64,000 bases of DNA from Roseiarcus sp963835885 (GCA_963835885.1 CAWIHF010000015.1:186001-250000); one strand, 5' to 3'; shown: positions 48,628 to 58,170, numbered from the stretch's first letter. Numbers and translations are program-made. Notes: generated from the sequence alone by a model not told the origin.

Positions 48628-48790
48628 GCCTTGCCTTCTGCGCCGCTTCCGCCCCTTCGCCAACGGCAGGCCGGCGCACGACCATCTTGGCGATATCCTC
48701 GCCGTGCTGGACCCCGAGCAGTTCCAGCGCTGCTTCGTCGCCTGGGTAGCCGCACTGACCGGAACTTCCCGACTACGGGTTGGTGAACTG
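48628..48790 (+). pseudogene. ISAs1-family transposase fragment
   Basis: GRPAHDHLGDILAVLDPEQF and QRCFVAWVAALTGT correspond to the N-terminal region of ISAs1/H-repeat transposases (PSHDTLGRVFA.LD...F..CF..W). The upstream start and all catalytic residues are missing. It lies directly after purK. Confidence 0.65.
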
Positions 48791-48860
48791 GACCCCATTG
48801 GTGGGACCACGGGTCGCTGAATTTAAGGTGTAATCTCGCCTGCCCTTGTCCTTCAAAAAG

Positions 48861-49425
48861 TCAAGCCGCTTCTTGCTGCTTCTGCCTCTGCTGGGGGGAT
48901 GTGGGCAACGCGTTTGCGTTGTCCAAGCGAAGCGGCATATCCACAGCCCTCGCCGCCGCCTCGATTTTGTCCATGCCGGCGCGCCACACCGCCATCGGCG
49001 TCTGGTTGTTCATCCCTGGTGAGGGCGTCGAAAATTGTAAAAGGTCATCCAGGAGCCGATGCCGGCCCGCGCCTCGCGGGCATCGGCGTAGGCTTTCAGA
49101 TGCACCTCTTCATACTTGATGGAGCGCCACAGCCGTTCGATGAAGATGTTGTCCATGAAGCGGCCGCGTCCGTCCATCGAAATCGCGACGCCGGCCGCCG
49201 CGAGCTTGCCGGCGAAAGCCTCGGCGGTGAACGTGGAGCCCTGATCGGTATTGAATATCCGCGGCTTTCCGAACCGAAGCAGCGCCTCCTCCAGCGCCGC
49301 CGCGCAGAAGCTCGCATCGTTGGTGTTCGACAGCCGCCACGCCAGAACCGCCCGGCTCGCCCAGTCGATGATCGCCACCAGATAGAGGAAGCCGCCCGCC
49401 ACTCGGGATGTAGGGGTGAGTAGGC
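48861..49425 (-). pseudogene. IS3-family OrfB, 3' part, cut by group II intron
   Basis: Reads GFLYLVAIIDWASRAVLAWRL, FNTDQGSTFTAEAF (second Asp), ISMDGRGRFMDNIFIERLWR, SIKYEEVHL (catalytic Glu region), FYNFRRPHQ, then after a shift near 49010 MNNQTPMAVWRAGMDKI and ends LDNANALPTSPQQRQ. This is the rve domain of IS3-type (IS407-like) transposases. The N-terminal part including the first Asp is absent; its place is taken by the intron, suggesting that the intron inserted in or beside this element. Confidence 0.8.
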
Positions 49426-49529
49426 CGAAGGGATTGCACTTTCGGCCCCTCGCAGGTAGGGTCGAGGACTGGCGCGCCGGCAAGGCCAAGGCGTCCTGGC
49501 CGGGCCACGTTTCCAGCCCCCTCCACGTC

Positions 49530-49562
49530 GCACGCAGCATGCGGATTTCCCGCACTGCGCGC
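49530..49562 (-). ncRNA. candidate group II intron domain V
   Basis: The minus strand folds as an 8-bp lower stem (GCGCGCAG with CTGCGTGC), a 2-nt bulge (TG), a 5-bp upper stem (TGCGG with CCGCA) and a GAAA-type loop, the shape of domain V. It lies 36 nt after the reverse-transcriptase stop, as expected. Confidence 0.5.
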
Positions 49563-49597
49563 CCCCATTTGCTTCGCCTCAAGGCTTATGGGACCTA

Positions 49598-50896
49598 TCA
49601 CGCTGGGGCGGCTTTCGGTCCGTCGCGTCGCACTCGATAGCCGTTGAACAGCTTCAGCGTGTCGTACAGCCACGGCCTACTCCACTGCTCCCAGCCGAAG
49701 CCCTTTCGTTTCCGGGCGTGCGCCATGTGGCGCCTGACCTTCTTCTCTACCCAGTCTTTGATGTAGCCGAAGCACTCGCTGGAGTGCCCGACCGCGAAGT
49801 AGTTCACCCACCCCCGAAGCATCGGATTGATCAGACTGATGACCCTGTCAATCGGCTGCGACCGGTGTCGGCGGAACACTTCCTTGACCGCCCGCAGAAG
49901 CGCCGTCCGCTTTTTGAGCTTGGGCGTATATTGCGGCCGCATCGCTCCGCGCAGACTGCGGAGGTAGCGGAAGTCGAACCCCAGAAAGCCGAAGCTTTCA
50001 CCTCGTTCCAGGTCGACCGTGCGGCTCTTTTCATCATTGATTTCAACCTGCAGCTTGGCGAACTCCTCCCGCAGTCGTTTGGTCACGGCACCGACCAGCC
50101 AGTCATGACGTATGTAGGCGTCTATCAAGACCACCAGGTCGTCAGCGAACCGCGCGTATTCGACGTAGGTGTACTTGCCGTTGCGGGTGACTTCCCGCGC
50201 TCGCTCCAGCATCTTGTCCACCTCATTGAGGTAGAGATTACTGAGCAAGGGCGAGATCACACCGCCCTGCGGAACGCCCCGCTTGCCAGAGGCTTTCAGC
50301 ATAATCTTCAGGAGATGCATGATGTCCGCGTCGTCAATCCTTCGAGCCACTTTCTCCAACAGCCGGTCATGCCGGACGTTGTCAAAATAGGCCCGCAGAT
50401 CAAAGTCGAGAACCCGCGTCTTCCGGTGGACTATTGCTTCAGCCACCCGCTTGAGCGCGTCATGTGCTGTCCGTTTGGGCCGATATCCAAACGATCCCGG
50501 TTGGAAGTCTGCCTCAAAGACAGGTTCGAGTATGAGCTTGAGCGCCCCTTGCACCACTCGGTCGCGAATCGCGGGAATGGAAAGGACGCGGACTTTGCCC
50601 CCGTCCTTCGGTATCTCGTGCTTCCGGGCCGGAAGTGGTTGGTAGGTGCGCCCGGTCAGTTCGTCCCGTAGCTGCGCGAGGAGAGCGTCTACGCCTTGCG
50701 CTTCAATGGCTTCGAACGTGACCCCGTCTACCCCCGGAGCCCCATCGTTCGCTTTGGCCATGTCGTACGCTGTGCGTAGGGTCTCCATCTTGCAGACGTG
50801 GACGTGTAGACCCCAGAAACGCCAGGACGGTTCAGCCTTCGCCTTGACGTATAGTCTCCGCCTCAGGTCCTGCAAATCGATGGACGTCTTTGTCAT
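49598..50896 (-). CDS. group II intron reverse transcriptase/maturase
   Basis: 432 residues from ATG 50896. RT blocks: RVLSIPAIRDRVVQGAL, GSFGYRPKRTAHDAL, VLDFDLRAYFDNVRHD, GVPQGGVISPLLSNLYLNEVD and the active site YARFADDLVVL (FADD, catalytic Asp pair). Thumb/maturase X: VISLINPMLRGWVNYFAVGHS. The C-terminus ends shortly after LFNGYRVRRDG and shows no HNH endonuclease domain, so target cleavage would rely on reverse splicing or replication forks. Intact and probably mobile. Upstream frame extension to 50998 is within intron RNA and not needed. Confidence 0.92.
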   Translation of the reverse strand: MTKTSIDLQDLRRRLYVKAKAEPSWRFWGLHVHVCKMETLRTAYDMAKANDGAPGVDGVTFEAIEAQGVDALLAQLRDELTGRTYQPLPARKHEIPKDGGKVRVLSIPAIRDRVVQGALKLILEPVFEADFQPGSFGYRPKRTAHDALKRVAEAIVHRKTRVLDFDLRAYFDNVRHDRLLEKVARRIDDADIMHLLKIMLKASGKRGVPQGGVISPLLSNLYLNEVDKMLERAREVTRNGKYTYVEYARFADDLVVLIDAYIRHDWLVGAVTKRLREEFAKLQVEINDEKSRTVDLERGESFGFLGFDFRYLRSLRGAMRPQYTPKLKKRTALLRAVKEVFRRHRSQPIDRVISLINPMLRGWVNYFAVGHSSECFGYIKDWVEKKVRRHMAHARKRKGFGWEQWSRPWLYDTLKLFNGYRVRRDGPKAAPA

Positions 50897-51405
50897 CTCG
50901 TCCTTGCCTTCCTTACGTTGGAGACGTTGCAAATGGCAGGGTCCCTTGGCTCCACGGACATTACTCCGCTTCCTCGCTACTACGGACCCAGCCGCCACCC
51001 TCTCGTCTTCGGCCGACTTCCCGGTGTGCCCGGTTATACGACCTACCTTGCTCCGACGGTTTCTCGCCGGGACGAGGAGGGCTTCTCCAGTTGCTCAGCA
51101 TGTCCTTGTCACCGTGCTGTCGCTTCCACCCCGCCGAGATAAACAGCCGTATCGGTCAGTGTTCGGCTGCCCACGCCGCCTTCGCCCTTCGGTTGCGGGC
51201 TCGGCTCTCGGATTTACGCACTTTCGAGGCCACAACGCGTTTACTGTTATTACGGCCCGATAACTCGTGATCTCCCCAGGGAGATCTTGTCGATAGGCTT
51301 CGAAGGTTCTGTTTCCATCTCCTCCGCTATCCAAACTACAGGGCTCTGACTTCTACCCCGGCAGGTCTGTCTCCTGCTGAACATGCCAGCCTTCGCTGGA
51401 CACAC

Positions 51406-51555
51406 AACCGGACGTGAACCTCTCGGTTCATCCGGCTCCCATCATCCATCCTACGACAGATAGCCCATCGACCAATGGACGAACGCGCGAGGCTCGCGTT
51501 GCGCCAGCCGCTGGAGCGTTTCGGCGGCCTGCGTTTTCGAGTTCGGACCAAGCGA
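51406..51555 (-). pseudogene. 5'-truncated remnant of a second group II intron
   Basis: On the minus strand a peptide ending REPRAFVHWSMGYLS, the typical C-terminus of another maturase type, is followed after about 25 nt by a perfect domain V: stem AGCCGGA/TCCGGTT, 2-nt bulge CG, stem TGAACC/GGTTCA and GAGA tetraloop, at 51406-51438, starting with the AGC catalytic triad. All upstream parts are missing. The full intron begins immediately after it, and the ugd stop lies 32 bp away. Confidence 0.65.
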
Positions 51556-51586
51556 TCTGTGCAGTGGGACTCGCAGACGCCAGCAA

Positions 51587-52888
51587 CTAACGACCAACGC
51601 TGAAGTAGCGGAACCCCCTCTTTTGCATGCTTGATGGCGAATAAATATTGCGGAGGTCGACAATGATCGGCTCGCTCAGTGCATCTTTAATGCGGGCGAG
51701 GTCGAGCGCCCGAAACGCGTCCCACTCTGTCACGATGACAAGTGCGGAGGCGCCTTCGGCGCAAAGATAAGCGTTTTGACAAAAGGCGACATCGGTCAAG
51801 ACTTGTCTTGCCTGGTCCATCGCCTGCGGATCGTAGGCGCGGACTTTGGCGCCCGCTGATTGCAAAGCCAAAATGATGTCAATTGCGGCCGCCTCACGGA
51901 TGTCGTCGGTGTTTTGCTTGAAGGCAAGACCCAAGATCGCGATCGTCTTCTCGGCCACGTTATCGCCGCAAGCGGCAATTACCTTTTGCGCCATTCGGTT
52001 CTTGCGCGCCCGGTTGGCTTTTGCGACCGCCTCAATGATAGAAGTCGGGGCGCCGAGTTCCCGCGCCGTTTGCGCCAGCGCCAGCGCATCCTTTGGAAAA
52101 CAGGAACCGCCGAACCCGGGGCCAGCATGAAGGAATTTCGAGCCAATCCGTTTATCCAGCCCCATGCCGCGCGCTACATCTTGCACGTCCGCGCCAGCCT
52201 TTTCGCAAATGTCCGCCATCTCGTTGATGAAAGCGACTTTGGTCGCGAGAAAGCCATTGGCCGCATATTTGATTAATTCGGCAGTACGCCGGGCTGTGAA
52301 CAGGAACGGCGCTGCGTTAAGATAAAGTGGGCGGTATGCTTCATGCATCAACGCGGCGGCGCGCGCATCATCCGTCCCGATCACAATCCGATCTGGGTGC
52401 TTGAAGTCATAAATGGCTGCGCCTTCGCGCAAGAATTCCGGATTTGACACGACAGCGAAATCAGCGCCAGGATTCACGGTGCGAATAAGTCTTTCCACTT
52501 CGTCGCCTGTCCCAACGGGAACCGTCGACTTGTTGACCACGACCGCGAACCCCTTCATTGCGGCAGCGATCTCCTTCGCCGCGGCATAAACAAAACGCAG
52601 GTCCGCCTGCCCGTCCTCGCCGCGGGCGGGCGTGCCAACGGCAATAAAAACCGCCTCAGCCCCGTCGAGAGCGCCAGCCAAGTCGGTCGAAAAAGTCAGC
52701 CGCTCCTCACGGACGTTGGTTTCCACGAGGCTTGGAAGTCCGGGTTCATAGATCGGCATTTTGCCGCCTTGGAGCGCGGCAATCTTATCGGCGTCCCTGT
52801 CTACGCAGGTCACAATATGCCCAAAATCGGCAAAGCACGCCCCGGATACGAGCCCAACATAGCCTGAACCTATGATTGCGATGCGCAT
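51587..52888 (-). CDS. ugd: UDP-glucose 6-dehydrogenase
   Basis: 433 residues, complete. NAD-binding RIAIIGSGYVGLVSGACFA, IYEPGL, AVGTP, VVNKSTVPVGTGD, VVSNPEFLREG, hinge lysine region in ELIKYAANGFLATKVAFINE, catalytic Cys in GFGGSCFPKDALAL and C-terminal GLAFKQNTDDIREA. Oxidises UDP-glucose to UDP-glucuronate in the cytoplasm, a precursor for acidic EPS; close to, but on the far side of purEK from, the EPS operon. The 310 bp upstream (52889-53198) hold no other gene; a T-rich tract near 53040 may belong to its promoter region. Confidence 0.95.
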   Translation of the reverse strand: MRIAIIGSGYVGLVSGACFADFGHIVTCVDRDADKIAALQGGKMPIYEPGLPSLVETNVREERLTFSTDLAGALDGAEAVFIAVGTPARGEDGQADLRFVYAAAKEIAAAMKGFAVVVNKSTVPVGTGDEVERLIRTVNPGADFAVVSNPEFLREGAAIYDFKHPDRIVIGTDDARAAALMHEAYRPLYLNAAPFLFTARRTAELIKYAANGFLATKVAFINEMADICEKAGADVQDVARGMGLDKRIGSKFLHAGPGFGGSCFPKDALALAQTARELGAPTSIIEAVAKANRARKNRMAQKVIAACGDNVAEKTIAILGLAFKQNTDDIREAAAIDIILALQSAGAKVRAYDPQAMDQARQVLTDVAFCQNAYLCAEGASALVIVTEWDAFRALDLARIKDALSEPIIVDLRNIYSPSSMQKRGFRYFSVGR

Positions 52889-53198
52889 AGGTCGATCATC
52901 CCCTTAGATTTGATCCTGGCGGAGCGCTTCCGATTGGCGGCGCGTCTTTCCACTTTGGATTCAGACGGCCCGCGTGATAATTAGCCGGTATGGACCACGG
53001 ACGCCATCTCGGACATGTGGCCCCCGGTTAACCTCTTCCATTTTTCCATTTTTCATTTTTCGTCGAAGCCTTGCCAAGTGAGGCTAACGGCGAGGCTCGA
53101 AAAGAACGTTGCCTTCCCCCGGCCGCCTCTCATTTGCGCGCGGCGCCCCGTTCTGAATCACGAGTTACATACGTACGATAGGCGCCGCGCGTCCACGC

Positions 53199-53525
53199 TC
53201 ATTGGCTGTTATTACTGCGAGTATTTCTAATGACTTCCGCTGCTTCGAATGCATCCCATGAGCCGGGATCGCCAGCACGAAACATGACGACGGTCACGCC
53301 GAAGCGGTCGAACGCCAGCCCGTAGATCGGCGTGAGCCGGAAGGCGCTGTAGCCGTTTTGCAGGGTCAGCTCCGCTGCGCGTCGCAGCGTAGCCTCGCCG
53401 ATGAAGGGCGCGCCTGACGGACTGACGTCCAAACGCACGATGTTGGGCGCGAGCGGCAATTCTTGGATGCCGCCGCAAGCCGACACGCCCAAGCCGGCGA
53501 TGGTTGCAATGGTCAATTTTCGCAT
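53199..53525 (-). CDS. small putative lipoprotein
   Basis: 108 residues from ATG 53525, with GGAGG 5 nt upstream; the longer upstream frame is not used. Signal sequence RKLTIATIAGLGVSACGG with lipobox VSAC, Cys as +1. The mature part (IQELPLAPNIVRLDVSPSG, ATLRRAAELTLQNGYSAFRL) resembles small alphaproteobacterial lipoproteins with a CC0125-like fold: an alpha-helical AAELTLQNGYSAFRL segment followed by strands. Membrane-anchored in the periplasm; function unknown. Confidence 0.75.
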   Translation of the reverse strand: MRKLTIATIAGLGVSACGGIQELPLAPNIVRLDVSPSGAPFIGEATLRRAAELTLQNGYSAFRLTPIYGLAFDRFGVTVVMFRAGDPGSWDAFEAAEVIRNTRSNNSQ

Positions 53526-53767
53526 GGTCGCCTCCGTTCGCGCTCGGACTTGTGGCAAAGAGCTTCGCGCGCGAGCTAAAGGAAGGGCGCTTCGCTTTCG
53601 ATCACATATTTGTTGCCCACGGCCCAGGGAACATCGGCGCCGGAGCGTGAGACGTGTGAGCAGTTCTCGCGCGCTTGATCTTATGCCCCAACCGATACCA
53701 GGTTCTAACCGGCAGAGTAGCGATGCCCTTTCCGCAGGCCGGCTTGCAAAGGTTTCCACTATCCGGT

Positions 53768-54064
53768 TTAGCGCCGCCACCAACGGCCGTGGTCGATCGA
53801 GCCAAACCGCGCCCTGCGTCGGAACCACCATACACTTCTCTGTCGTATTTTCCAAACTCCCTCACCAGCGGCTATGAACCCGCGCAGCCGCTCGATGCCG
53901 GGGTCGCCAACCGATTGCGCCTCAAAGTCGGCGAGGATTCTCTCAAGGGCTACCCGCGATGTCGGCCAATCATAAGTTTCGTCGTCCAACATCCTTTGCG
54001 CGTGGAGAAGCACCCCGTCTACGATCTCGGCAACCGAGAGCGTAATGCACCTCACGTCTTCCAT
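53768..54064 (-). CDS. hypothetical protein, 98 aa
   Basis: From ATG 54064: MEDVRCITLSVAEIVDGVLL, QRMLDDETYDWPTSRVALER, with regular helix-like codon use, ending in a basic, Trp/Arg-rich tail. No known motif. Included because the internal part reads like protein and not shadow; start and end are uncertain. The neighbouring 54065-54552 shows nothing recognisable. Confidence 0.4.
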   Translation of the reverse strand: MEDVRCITLSVAEIVDGVLLHAQRMLDDETYDWPTSRVALERILADFEAQSVGDPGIERLRGFIAAGEGVWKIRQRSVWWFRRRARFGSIDHGRWWRR

Positions 54065-54552
54065 AACGCGTCTCACTTCTTCTCGCCCGCGCGAGTCCCA
54101 TACTGGCGCCTGCAAACGCGGCGCCGCTGCATCTCGCCGATTCGGTTCAATTCGGGACAGGTGCGTCGAGGTCCGCGCGGGTCGACGACGCGGGCTAAGC
54201 ATAGGGCGCGCCCCGCCGTGCGGCCTCCGTCGCCTCCGATTTTGGTGATTGCGCGCTTGTGCGAGCCGGCGTGCGGCGATACCAATCCTCGGCAATGTGC
54301 AGCTCGCTACGTCGCCAAAACGGCGGGCATGCTCCAGACGGTTGGCACTGCACGCGCGTTTTCCACGCTGCGCAGTCAATATCATCCGCAAAACGCGCTA
54401 TCCGCCCTCGGCCCCGGCAGCTACAAGCGCAAAAGTCGCTCGAAAAAATTCTTATGCACACCAACTGCGGAAGTTGGGTTAGCCTGAGGCAAGGTCGCCG
54501 GGTAAGGCTTTCGCCGTCCCACTTTGCAGGATCGACGCGAGGTTTTGCTTCA

Positions 54553-55770
54553 ATGGCCCGAACCCGTATCCCGCGGATGACGACCCTGCGCATGCTCGCG
54601 GCCGTGGCTCTGGCGGTCGGCGCGGCGGCGTTATGCGGTTGCCACGACTTCGGCGACGTCACGGCATCCATCCCGTCCGCTCCGGCGACGGCCGGCGACG
54701 CAGAACTTCGCGTCTACGCCGAGAGCTGCCAGCGCCGCTACGAGGCCAATCCCGGGGAGAAGTCGGCCTCGATCGCCTATGCGCGCGCCCTGCGCGCGCT
54801 GACCCGCTACAAAGAAGCCGTCGCGGTCATGCAGACGGCGGCGGTGAAAGCGCCGAAAGACGAGGATATCCTCGGCGAGTATGGCAAGGCGCTCGCCGAC
54901 GCCGGCGACCTCGGACAAGCCAAGGATGTGCTGACGCGCGCCTATACGCCGGACAATCCGAAATGGGACATCATGTCGGTGCAGGGCGCGGTCGCCGACC
55001 AGATGGGTGATCACGCGGCCGCAATGCAGTTCTATCGCGACGCGCTCAAGATCGCGCCGGGCGAGCCGGGCGTTCTGACCAACATGGGGCTCTCACTCGC
55101 TCTCGCCAAGCGATTGCCCGAAGCCGAAAGCACGCTGCGCCAAGCTGTCGCGAGTCCGAAGGCTGACGCGCGAATGCGGGGTGATCTGGCGCTCGTGCTC
55201 GCGCTCGAAGGAAAATTCGCCGAGGCTGAACAAATAAGCCAGACGGATCTCTCATCTGCGGCGGCGCGCGCAAATGTCGAAGCAATCAAGCGGATGCTCG
55301 CCGCAAGCGATCTGCGGCCCGCTTCGCGCGGGCCGGCGGGATCGGCGACCGGAGTCGAAAGACGCCGGGTGAGGGGCTCAATCGTCGCGGTCACCGATCG
55401 ACGAAGTCGGCTGCGAATCGACGCTGGGCCCCGCGCCGGGCGGAAGAATCGGAGGAATCGGGTCCGTATCGGTGAAGGGGGGCGGCAGCGCGCCGTTGGG
55501 GCCCTCGGCCGGCCCGGTCAACGACATCGGCGCGAGGGCGACGGCGCGGCTTGCATGGCGAACCGCCGAGATGGGCGACGTCGAGCGGCTCCTCGATCTC
55601 GGGGGCCGGCGGCAGGCCGTCCGGCGCGGCCGGCGGCGGCAAAAGGCTCGGCTCGGGCGTCGGCTTGCAGATACGGCGCGGGCCGCGGTCGGTCGTCCCG
55701 TGGTTGGCGAGATCGAGGTGGAAATGATTGTAGTGGAAGACGTCCGCGCCCGGTCCCAGCACGGTGGTGA
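54553..55770 (+). CDS. TPR lipoprotein, TadD-like
   Basis: ATG 54553 (or 54577) begins a signal sequence TLRMLAAVALAVGAAALCGC with a lipobox-like LCGC. Then about four tetratricopeptide repeats: AYARALRALTRYKEAVAVMQ, DILGEYGKALADAGDLGQAK, YRDALKIAPGEPGVLTNMG, RGDLALVLALEGKFAEAEQ, as in TadD proteins of Flp-pilus assembly, although no tad genes are seen here. Real TPR sequence ends near codon 260. Beyond about 55345 the frame runs antisense to the extensin-like gene and is Arg/Gly-rich; a +1 reading would stop at 55372, so the last about 130 codons are probably artefact of an indel. Confidence 0.7.
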   Translation: MARTRIPRMTTLRMLAAVALAVGAAALCGCHDFGDVTASIPSAPATAGDAELRVYAESCQRRYEANPGEKSASIAYARALRALTRYKEAVAVMQTAAVKAPKDEDILGEYGKALADAGDLGQAKDVLTRAYTPDNPKWDIMSVQGAVADQMGDHAAAMQFYRDALKIAPGEPGVLTNMGLSLALAKRLPEAESTLRQAVASPKADARMRGDLALVLALEGKFAEAEQISQTDLSSAAARANVEAIKRMLAASDLRPASRGPAGSATGVERRRVRGSIVAVTDRRSRLRIDAGPRAGRKNRRNRVRIGEGGRQRAVGALGRPGQRHRREGDGAACMANRRDGRRRAAPRSRGPAAGRPARPAAAKGSARASACRYGAGRGRSSRGWRDRGGNDCSGRRPRPVPARW

Positions 55771-56347
55771 AATACTGGCAGGATCCCGCATGCACCTCAT
55801 GCAGGAATGCCGCCTCCTGCGTGCCGACGCTTTTCCAGTCGCGCACGATTTCGATCGTCCGCCCGTCCGCCAGGGTGAACCCTGCGACATCGACGGCATT
55901 GCCGAAGGCGTGTTCGGAGAGCCGCGCCCCGGCCATGTTGTCGACCGAGCGGCAACTGTAGGCGCCGAACACTTTGAGCGTCGTGACCTTCTGGCCGAAA
56001 CGGGCCTCGGCGTCCGGTTGGACGACGTCTTTGAGCCAGGCTTCCAGCGCGGGGATCATCGGGCAATCGATGGTCAGCACCTTGTCGAGCCCGACCGAAC
56101 CGTCTGCGAGGGCCGAGACCTTCAGCGGACGCGTCATGCCGCAGATGCCCGGGCCATCGATCTCCGGGGCGGCGACGATATCGTCGGACAGGGTGACGAG
56201 CCGGCGGGCGAAGCAGGCCTTCTCCGCCTGAGTCCGCCAGACCGGCCGTTCGGGACGGCCAAAGAAGCCGCAGCCGGCGAGCGACAGAGCGGCGATCAAC
56301 GCCAGGACGAATGGCCGAACGCGACGCGCCATTTCGGCAAACTGCAA
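55391..56347 (-). CDS. extensin-like lipoprotein (DUF/ExtC peptidase-like)
   Basis: 318 residues. Signal peptide with lipobox LSLAGC. The extensin-like C domain shows GPGICGMTRPLKV, LTIDCPMIPALEAWL, VTTLKVFGAYSCRSVDN, LSEHAFGNAVDVAGF and VFHYNHFHLDLANHG; the His/Asp pattern resembles zinc LD/DD-carboxypeptidases (VanY/MEPM-like), so a peptidoglycan role is plausible. The last about 60 residues are Arg-rich; from about 55560 an alternative frame reading PPFTDTDPIPPILPPGAG and stopping at 55378 looks more natural, suggesting a one-base indel near there. It converges with the TPR gene. Confidence 0.8.
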   Translation of the reverse strand: MQFAEMARRVRPFVLALIAALSLAGCGFFGRPERPVWRTQAEKACFARRLVTLSDDIVAAPEIDGPGICGMTRPLKVSALADGSVGLDKVLTIDCPMIPALEAWLKDVVQPDAEARFGQKVTTLKVFGAYSCRSVDNMAGARLSEHAFGNAVDVAGFTLADGRTIEIVRDWKSVGTQEAAFLHEVHAGSCQYFTTVLGPGADVFHYNHFHLDLANHGTTDRGPRRICKPTPEPSLLPPPAAPDGLPPAPEIEEPLDVAHLGGSPCKPRRRPRADVVDRAGRGPQRRAAAPLHRYGPDSSDSSARRGAQRRFAADFVDR

Positions 56348-56467
56348 GGATTGTTTTAAGATTCATTGAACCAAGGGTGAAGTGAGGGGCGCGCCGGCCC
56401 GCCATCGAGCCGCCGCACTTTGCCCTCAAGAGGTTGCCCGGCGGGGAGCTTAAGGAGAATCGGATCG

Positions 56468-57124
56468 TTGGGGTATCGGGCGGGAAGTTGGCGGGCGAAA
56501 GCGGTCGGGCTTGCGCTCTGCCTCGCAGCGACGACTTCGGCGATTGCGCATCCTCACGTATGGGTGACCGTTCGAAGCAAGGTGATCTTCACGCCGGATG
56601 GCAAGGTCTCGTCGGTCGTGCACGATTGGGTGTTCGACGAGATGTATTCATCTTTCGCGACGCAAGGGCTGGCCAAGCCGGGCGAACTCGTCAAGCGCGC
56701 GCAGTTCGCCCCACTCGCCCGAGAGAACGCAGGAAGCCTGGCCGAGATCGGGTATTTCACGACCCTTAAAATCGGCGGCAAGCCGGTCGACTTCGGTTCG
56801 GTGACGGATTACTGGATGGAGGAGCGGCCCGACCACTTGGTCCAATTTCACGTGACGATCCCACTCAAGACCCCAATGGCGGTGGCAAAGTTCATGACCC
56901 TGCGGGTCGCCGATCCGGAATATTTCATCGACTTCGAATTTGACGATAAGGATCCGGTGACTCTCGTCTCGCCGCCCTCCGGCTGCTCGACCTCGGTCAC
57001 CAGACCAAAGCCTCTCGACGCCGCCGACAAGTCGAAACTCAGCGAGTCGTTCTTCACCAATCTGTCGCCGGGGACCAATTTCGGTTTCAAAATGGCGGGC
57101 AGCGCCATAATCGCGTGCCCATGA
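56468..57124 (+). CDS. DUF1007 periplasmic protein
   Basis: 218 residues from TTG 56468, chosen because AAGGAG lies 10 nt upstream; TTG 56420 is also in frame. Signal peptide RAKAVGLALCLAATTSAIA, then the family start HPHVWVTVRSKVIFTPDGKV, VHDWVFDEMYSSF, IGYFTTLKIGGKPVDF, YFIDFEFDDKDPV. DUF1007 proteins regularly precede NicO/RcnA-type metal transporters and are thought to assist them in the periplasm; the HPHVW His residues could bind metal. The stop overlaps the transporter start by ATGA. Confidence 0.85.
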   Translation: MGYRAGSWRAKAVGLALCLAATTSAIAHPHVWVTVRSKVIFTPDGKVSSVVHDWVFDEMYSSFATQGLAKPGELVKRAQFAPLARENAGSLAEIGYFTTLKIGGKPVDFGSVTDYWMEERPDHLVQFHVTIPLKTPMAVAKFMTLRVADPEYFIDFEFDDKDPVTLVSPPSGCSTSVTRPKPLDAADKSKLSESFFTNLSPGTNFGFKMAGSAIIACP

Positions 57125-58170
57125 CGAAGACGTTCGCAAAGCCTTTGGGTCTGGCTTTCGCCGCCTTTTTCGCCAGCTCCGCGGCGGCGCTCGCACACAT
57201 GGCGCGGCCGTTCGCGGTCGGCGGCGGCGAAGGTGGCGGGGGGGCCGAAGGCGGGATCACCGGCTGGCTCCTGGCTGAGCAGTCGCAGCTCACCCACCTC
57301 ATGGCGGCGAAGGTCCATGCGCTGCACGGCGACCCGGGCGACGCATGGGGACTGATCGCGCTGGGCCTCGCCTACGGCGTCTTTCACGCTGCGGGCCCGG
57401 GGCACGGCAAGGCGCTGATCGCCTCCTACATGCTCGCCAACGAACGGGCGCTCAGGCGCGGCGCGGTCATGGCGCTCCTAGCGGCGCTTCTGCAGGCGCT
57501 CGTCGCGGTCGCGCTGGTCGGCACGGCCGGGCTCATTCTCAACGCCACCGCGTCCGAGATGAACCGGGCTGCGGACTGGCTGGTGTTCGCCAGCGCGGCG
57601 GGCATCGCCGCGATTGGCGTCATTCTGGTCTGGCGAAAGGGCGGCGCGCTGATCGGCGCGGTCAGACAGCGTGTCGAGCGCGCCCGGGCGCTGGCTTCGG
57701 CGCCCGCCTATCTCGGCGTCGCCTGGCGCGCGCCGGCCAGGAGCTTAACGGCTGCGGCGTTCCGCGCCGCCCCGCCCACGGCGGCGGCCGAGCCGGCGGA
57801 CGATTGCTGCGTCCTGGCGCCCGCCGCTTCGACGCTCGAGGGCCCCTTGTCTTGGCGGGACGCCGCCGGAACGGTGATCGCCGCCGGCGCGCGGCCCTGC
57901 TCAGGGGCGATTTTGGTGCTCGTGTTCGCCCTTGCTCAGGGCCTGTTCGCTGCCGGGGTCGCCGCAACCTTCGCCATGGCGCTTGGCACGGCGGTCACAA
58001 CCGGTGGGCTCGCCTGGATGGCGGTGTTCGCCAAGTCGGCCGCGATGCGGTTCGCCGCGGGCGAGGATTCGCGGGTAGCGCTGATTGCGCGAGCTCTCGA
58101 ATTCGCCGCGGCGCTCGCAGTGCTCGCCTTCGGGCTCCTGCTGATGTTCGGTGCGCGCGGCGGGGCATAA
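57121..58170 (+). CDS. NicO/RcnA-family nickel/cobalt transporter
   Basis: 349 residues from ATG 57121, overlapping the DUF1007 stop. Signal-like N-terminus ending ALAHMARPF, about six membrane helices, and the family signature GVFHAAGPGHGKALIASYML (metal-binding His residues) in helix 2; the second half has AAGARPCSGAILVLVFALAQG, matching the conserved RPCSGA motif. Exports or imports Ni/Co; usually efflux in this arrangement. The central cytoplasmic loop carries DDCCVLAP, a possible metal-binding Cys pair. Confidence 0.9.
   Translation: MTKTFAKPLGLAFAAFFASSAAALAHMARPFAVGGGEGGGGAEGGITGWLLAEQSQLTHLMAAKVHALHGDPGDAWGLIALGLAYGVFHAAGPGHGKALIASYMLANERALRRGAVMALLAALLQALVAVALVGTAGLILNATASEMNRAADWLVFASAAGIAAIGVILVWRKGGALIGAVRQRVERARALASAPAYLGVAWRAPARSLTAAAFRAAPPTAAAEPADDCCVLAPAASTLEGPLSWRDAAGTVIAAGARPCSGAILVLVFALAQGLFAAGVAATFAMALGTAVTTGGLAWMAVFAKSAAMRFAAGEDSRVALIARALEFAAALAVLAFGLLLMFGARGGA

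Larger units (their letters stand above)
49430..51405 (-). mobile_element. group II intron (boundaries approximate)
   Basis: On the minus strand: an about 500-nt non-coding 5' RNA region with GUGUG-like start near 51405, the reverse-transcriptase gene, a D5-like hairpin at 49530-49562, then a roughly 100-nt 3' tail up to the IS3 fragment. Retrohoming element: RNA self-splicing plus maturase. Exact ends need RNA folding or comparison with relatives. Confidence 0.65.
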
